From an uncultured Desulfovibrio sp. (GTDB lineage: Bacteria > Desulfobacterota > Desulfovibrionia > Desulfovibrionales > Desulfovibrionaceae): 64,000 nucleotides of DNA. Numbering within the stretch: the first letter of the stretch is position 1; every line of letters starts with the position of its first letter. This document shows, piece after piece, positions 61,215 to 64,000 of this stretch. A program made the position numbers and the translations under genes. The stretch is taken from positions 1 through 64,000 of the forward strand of contig URBN01000003.1 in the NCBI GenBank assembly GCA_900546145.1, in the 5' to 3' direction. The notes under the pieces were generated by a model, which was not told where the DNA came from, did no database searches, and worked only from the letters and a program-made list of their open reading frames with translations.

Positions 61215-62459
61215 GTGAACCGCTGCGTCATCACGGGGATGGGGATCGTCTCTTCTCTTGGCTCTGACAGAAAGAGCGTCGCTGAATCCCTCAGGAAAAA
61301 CAGAACAGCCTTCCGCTCCGTGAAGAACAGCGCCGGACGGCCTGATTTCGACGGTCTGGCCATCTGCCCGGTTCCGGACATGGGAGATGACGCGCCCTTC
61401 GCCTTTCTTTCGTCCTGGCGTCACAGACGTTATCTCAGCAGGGGCGCTTTTCTGGACGTCCTCGCAGGCCTCAGGGCCGTGCTCAGCGCTGGCTTCGAAG
61501 GACTGCCGGAAGACTGCGTCCTTTCAGGCACAGCAATCCCTTCCCTTGACTTTGAGCGCGAGTCCGGCCTCCCTCCTGCGCCTCCCCCGGAAGACAGGCT
61601 CGACGCCCTCTGGCTCCTGCGCTGGCTTCCCAACACGGCGACCACCGTTCTCGCGTCCCTTCTCGGGGCCCGCGGCGCGGGCCTCACATACGGGTCCGCC
61701 TGCGCGTCAGGTCTCATTGCCCTCGGGGAAGGCTTCCTGCGGATCAGACATGGCCTCGCCGGGACGGTTCTCGTGCATGCCGGGGACTCGAGGCTCAGTT
61801 CCGGCGCCCTGCTGGGCTACGCCAAGGCCCACACCCTGAGCCATCATCTTCCCCCTGATGCCTCGTCCCTGCCGTTCGACAGGGACCGCCGGGGCTTCGT
61901 GCCGGGAGAGGGCGGCGCAGCCTTCATACTCGAGGAACGCTCCGCCGCGCAAAAACGGGGGGCGCACATTCTGGCAGAAATTACGGGATACGCGGCGACC
62001 CTCGACGGCGGCGCGCTGACCGCACCGGATCCGAAGGGCATCCAGGCGGAAAAAGCCGTGCGCCGGGCTCTCGCCATGGCGGATCTTACGCCTGGGGACA
62101 TAGACTTCATCTCGGCCCACGGCACGGGTACGGGACTCAACGACGCCATGGAAGCAGGCCTTCTCGCGCGGGTTTTTCCAGGGAAGGATGGCCCGGCGGT
62201 CACGGCCTTCAAATCCTGGACCGGACATCTGGCCTCAGCCTGCGGCGCCGTGGAAACGGCGCTCGCCCTCATCTGCGCCCAGGAGCGGATAACGCCTCCG
62301 GTCCGCGGACTCAGACATCCGCTCACGGACAGCCTGCGCTTCGTCCTGCCGGGAACCGCCCCGGCTCCGGACGTTTTCAAACCGGGGAGCTGCGGTCTTG
62401 TGGAAAATTTCGGCTTCGGCGGTCAGAACGCCGCCCTCTGCCTCAGGGTGGAAGCGTGA
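61215..62459 (+). CDS. Beta-ketoacyl-ACP synthase (FabF-like)
   Basis: Elongating thiolase-fold ketosynthase of 414 residues. The catalytic triad is complete: Cys163 (SACASG), His302 (HGTGTG) and His338 (SWTGHL), with Lys333. It should condense an acyl-ACP with malonyl-ACP. The start is GTG with GAGG eight bases upstream. It overlaps hotdog 2 as TGATG. Middle regions (rich in Pro, 118-130) differ from housekeeping FabF. Confidence 0.86.
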   Translation: MNRCVITGMGIVSSLGSDRKSVAESLRKNRTAFRSVKNSAGRPDFDGLAICPVPDMGDDAPFAFLSSWRHRRYLSRGAFLDVLAGLRAVLSAGFEGLPEDCVLSGTAIPSLDFERESGLPPAPPPEDRLDALWLLRWLPNTATTVLASLLGARGAGLTYGSACASGLIALGEGFLRIRHGLAGTVLVHAGDSRLSSGALLGYAKAHTLSHHLPPDASSLPFDRDRRGFVPGEGGAAFILEERSAAQKRGAHILAEITGYAATLDGGALTAPDPKGIQAEKAVRRALAMADLTPGDIDFISAHGTGTGLNDAMEAGLLARVFPGKDGPAVTAFKSWTGHLASACGAVETALALICAQERITPPVRGLRHPLTDSLRFVLPGTAPAPDVFKPGSCGLVENFGFGGQNAALCLRVEA

Positions 62460-62887
62460 TGGAATTTGAAAAAGCTCTTCCCTCTTCCTTTCTGCTTTTA
62501 ACGCACATTGCCGCCTGGGATGCGCAGAGCATCACGGCGGAAGCTAATCTGACGGACGCCCCTGCATGGCTTCTCTTCGAGGCCTGCGCACAGGCCTCGG
62601 CCATGCACCAGCGGCTCGTTACGGACTTCCGCGACCACGCCTTTCTTCTGAGCGCGGACTCCGTTCCCCTGGACACGCCCGCGGTAAGCGGCACCTGTCA
62701 CATCGCGTGCCGCCTTGAAGGGTGTTCGGGCCGCGCGGCCATCTATACGGCGGCAGCGGTCTCCGCGGGAAAGGAAATCCTGCGTGCCGGGGGAATCATC
62801 ATAGGTCATGTCCCCTACGGGGACGCCTTCGGCGGCAGAAGGCTTGCCGCACACTACAGGGAGATCGCACAATGGCTCACACGCTGA
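62459..62887 (+). CDS. FabZ-like hotdog protein 2 (Glu kept, His lost)
   Basis: Hotdog protein of 142 residues. The segment APAWLLFEACAQASAM aligns with the central helix of FabZ (GVLILEAMAQATG), so the catalytic Glu is kept, but the HFPG His segment is replaced by NLTD. Start ATG overlaps the ketosynthase stop. It may be the partner of hotdog 1, or an inactive or thioesterase-like member. Confidence 0.75.
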   Translation: MEFEKALPSSFLLLTHIAAWDAQSITAEANLTDAPAWLLFEACAQASAMHQRLVTDFRDHAFLLSADSVPLDTPAVSGTCHIACRLEGCSGRAAIYTAAAVSAGKEILRAGGIIIGHVPYGDAFGGRRLAAHYREIAQWLTR

Positions 62888-64000
62888 AAGAAAGCCTTGA
62901 AGCCCGCGTCCGCGAAGCGGAACGCAGGGGGCTCGGACGCAGGGCGCCGGTGATCGACAGAACAGACATGGGCCCAATGGTCATATCTGGCGGGAAGAAG
63001 TTTATAAACTACATGTCCAATGACTACATCGGCCTCAGCCAGGACATGGACTGGCGCAGGGACGTAGCCGAGTGCTTTGCCGCCTGGCCGCCGTCAGGAT
63101 CCGCCTCGCGTCTCGCGGGCGGCTTCAATTCCATAACAAAGGACGCCGAACAGGCCTGCGCGGAGTATTTCGGCTACGACGAATGCCTCTTTCTGCCGAG
63201 CGGCTACCAGGGAAACCTGGCCCTCGTGACAGGACTTCTCCAGCCCGGTCAGACCGCACTTGTGGATAAGCGCATTCACGCCAGCACGGGTCATGCCCTC
63301 ATGGCCACGCGGGCTGACATACGGCCCTATGCCCACGCGGACATGGACCGCCTCGGGAGGCGTCTCATGGAACTTCCCGAAGAAGCCGGCGAACCCTGCG
63401 TTTTCACGGAATCCCTTTTCAGCATGGACGGCACCGTTGTCCGCCCCGAAGCCTTCGCCGAACTCAAAAAACGCCGCTCCTTCTTCCTCGTGGCTGATGA
63501 GGCACACGCTTTCGGCGCCCTCGGGAAAGGGGGCAGGGGCATTTTCTCCGGAGAAAGAGGCGTTGCGGACGCAGCCATCGGCACACTGGGCAAGGCTCTC
63601 GGCCTCTTCGGCTCTTTCCTGCTTCTTCCGAAAGGCTTCACGCCGCTTCTGGAATTTCTGTCCTCGCCCATCATGCATTCCACAGCCCTGCCTCCGGCGC
63701 ACTCGGCCTGCATGCTGAGGCTTCTGAAAAGGCTGCCCGAACTCGAAGAAAACAGGGAAAGGCTCAGAAAAAACGCGGCGTACCTGCGAAGGCGCCTCTC
63801 CGAGCTCGGCGTCCCCGTGGGAGGGGACGCACACATCGTCTCCGTCCCCGTAGGGAAAGAAGAGCGCGCGGCTCAGGCCGCAGCCAGCCTCTTCCGGGAC
63901 GGGATCCTCGTGCTCGCGGCCCGCTTTCCCACCGTGCCCTGGGGCAGGGCGCTTCTGCGCTTCGGCGTCACGTCGCTGCACACAGAGGAGATGCTCGGGG
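62872..64000 (+). CDS. bioF: Alpha-oxoamine synthase, BioF-like (truncated by window)
   Basis: PLP-dependent condensing enzyme that would join an acyl thioester with an amino acid, as 8-amino-7-oxononanoate synthase does with pimeloyl thioester and alanine. 376 residues are visible and the 3' end is beyond the window. SNDYIGLS (49-56), the GSASRLAGGF variant of the GSGGSRL motif, DEAH (209-212) and the PLP Lys241 in GTLGKALG are typical. Its start lies 16 bases inside hotdog 2. KBL, CqsA or SPT-like activity is possible, but the FAS-like neighbours favour BioF. Confidence 0.85.
   Translation, partial: MAHTLKESLEARVREAERRGLGRRAPVIDRTDMGPMVISGGKKFINYMSNDYIGLSQDMDWRRDVAECFAAWPPSGSASRLAGGFNSITKDAEQACAEYFGYDECLFLPSGYQGNLALVTGLLQPGQTALVDKRIHASTGHALMATRADIRPYAHADMDRLGRRLMELPEEAGEPCVFTESLFSMDGTVVRPEAFAELKKRRSFFLVADEAHAFGALGKGGRGIFSGERGVADAAIGTLGKALGLFGSFLLLPKGFTPLLEFLSSPIMHSTALPPAHSACMLRLLKRLPELEENRERLRKNAAYLRRRLSELGVPVGGDAHIVSVPVGKEERAAQAAASLFRDGILVLAARFPTVPWGRALLRFGVTSLHTEEMLG

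Overview
The window looks like chromosome of a sulfate- or sulfite-reducing bacterium of the Desulfovibrionaceae (Desulfobacterota). The evidence is a complete dsrA-dsrB-dsrD set with subunit lengths matching Desulfovibrio, an F1 ATP synthase operon with two different b-type subunits and no a or c genes, spermidine synthesis by the carboxyspermidine route, and a bioF-type gene joined to acyl-carrier-protein and fatty-acid-synthase-like genes. GC content is about 58 percent by eye and rises in the last 5 kb. I see no insertion sequence, prophage, CRISPR array or rRNA. The genus cannot be fixed from the sequence alone.

Layout. 1-630 is a gene-poor start with a 42-base palindrome and a leader for an RlpA-like protein. 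631-8390 holds metabolic genes: a 2-hydroxyacid dehydrogenase, agmatinase, an M20 amidohydrolase, an acyltransferase, a two-zinc-finger PP-loop tRNA thiolase-like protein, a class IV aminotransferase and aspartate-semialdehyde dehydrogenase. 8621-16739 is one tight rightward operon (pyrK, pyrD, GNAT-like, SDR epimerase, ABC-F ATPase, MutT, M24 peptidase, shikimate kinase). 16919-22807 is atpF'-atpF-atpHAGDC, followed by lepA.

24974-31467 carries envelope and glycan genes: a GT2 glycosyltransferase, a DegT-type aminotransferase, an RlpA-SPOR lipoprotein, two unknown proteins, and an ABC-2 polysaccharide exporter pair. 31841-34612 is dsrABD. 34677-38931 is panC-aroC-recD2 on the minus strand. 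39180-43295 holds rimO and a two-gene FAD/Fe-S 2-hydroxyacid (D-lactate type) dehydrogenase. Then come tRNA-Arg(CCG), a UPF0173 hydrolase, a second glycan set (WbpP-type epimerase, GT4, polyprenyl glycosylphosphotransferase), tRNA-Asp and tRNA-Val, and a secreted NodB deacetylase.

50248-54038 is a minus-strand polyamine operon: HDAC-type deacetylase, carboxy(nor)spermidine synthase and carboxy(nor)spermidine decarboxylase. 54079-56442 has a small unknown protein, tmk and a YhaM-like nuclease. surE, fba and queDE follow. 59788 to the window end is a FAS-like cluster: FabZ-like hotdog, SDR, ACP, ketosynthase, second hotdog, and an alpha-oxoamine synthase cut by the window edge.

How parts connect. 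Agmatinase (putrescine), Asd (aspartate semialdehyde) and the 50-54 kb operon together can make spermidine. The last cluster fits synthesis of a pimeloyl-ACP-like chain ending in BioF chemistry. Its most striking detail is that its two hotdog proteins appear to have lost opposite halves of the FabZ catalytic pair, which suggests a heterodimeric dehydratase. Other leads are a probably leaderless pyrK transcript, a UNCG-capped hairpin between dsrB and dsrD, and a deacetylase embedded in the polyamine operon.
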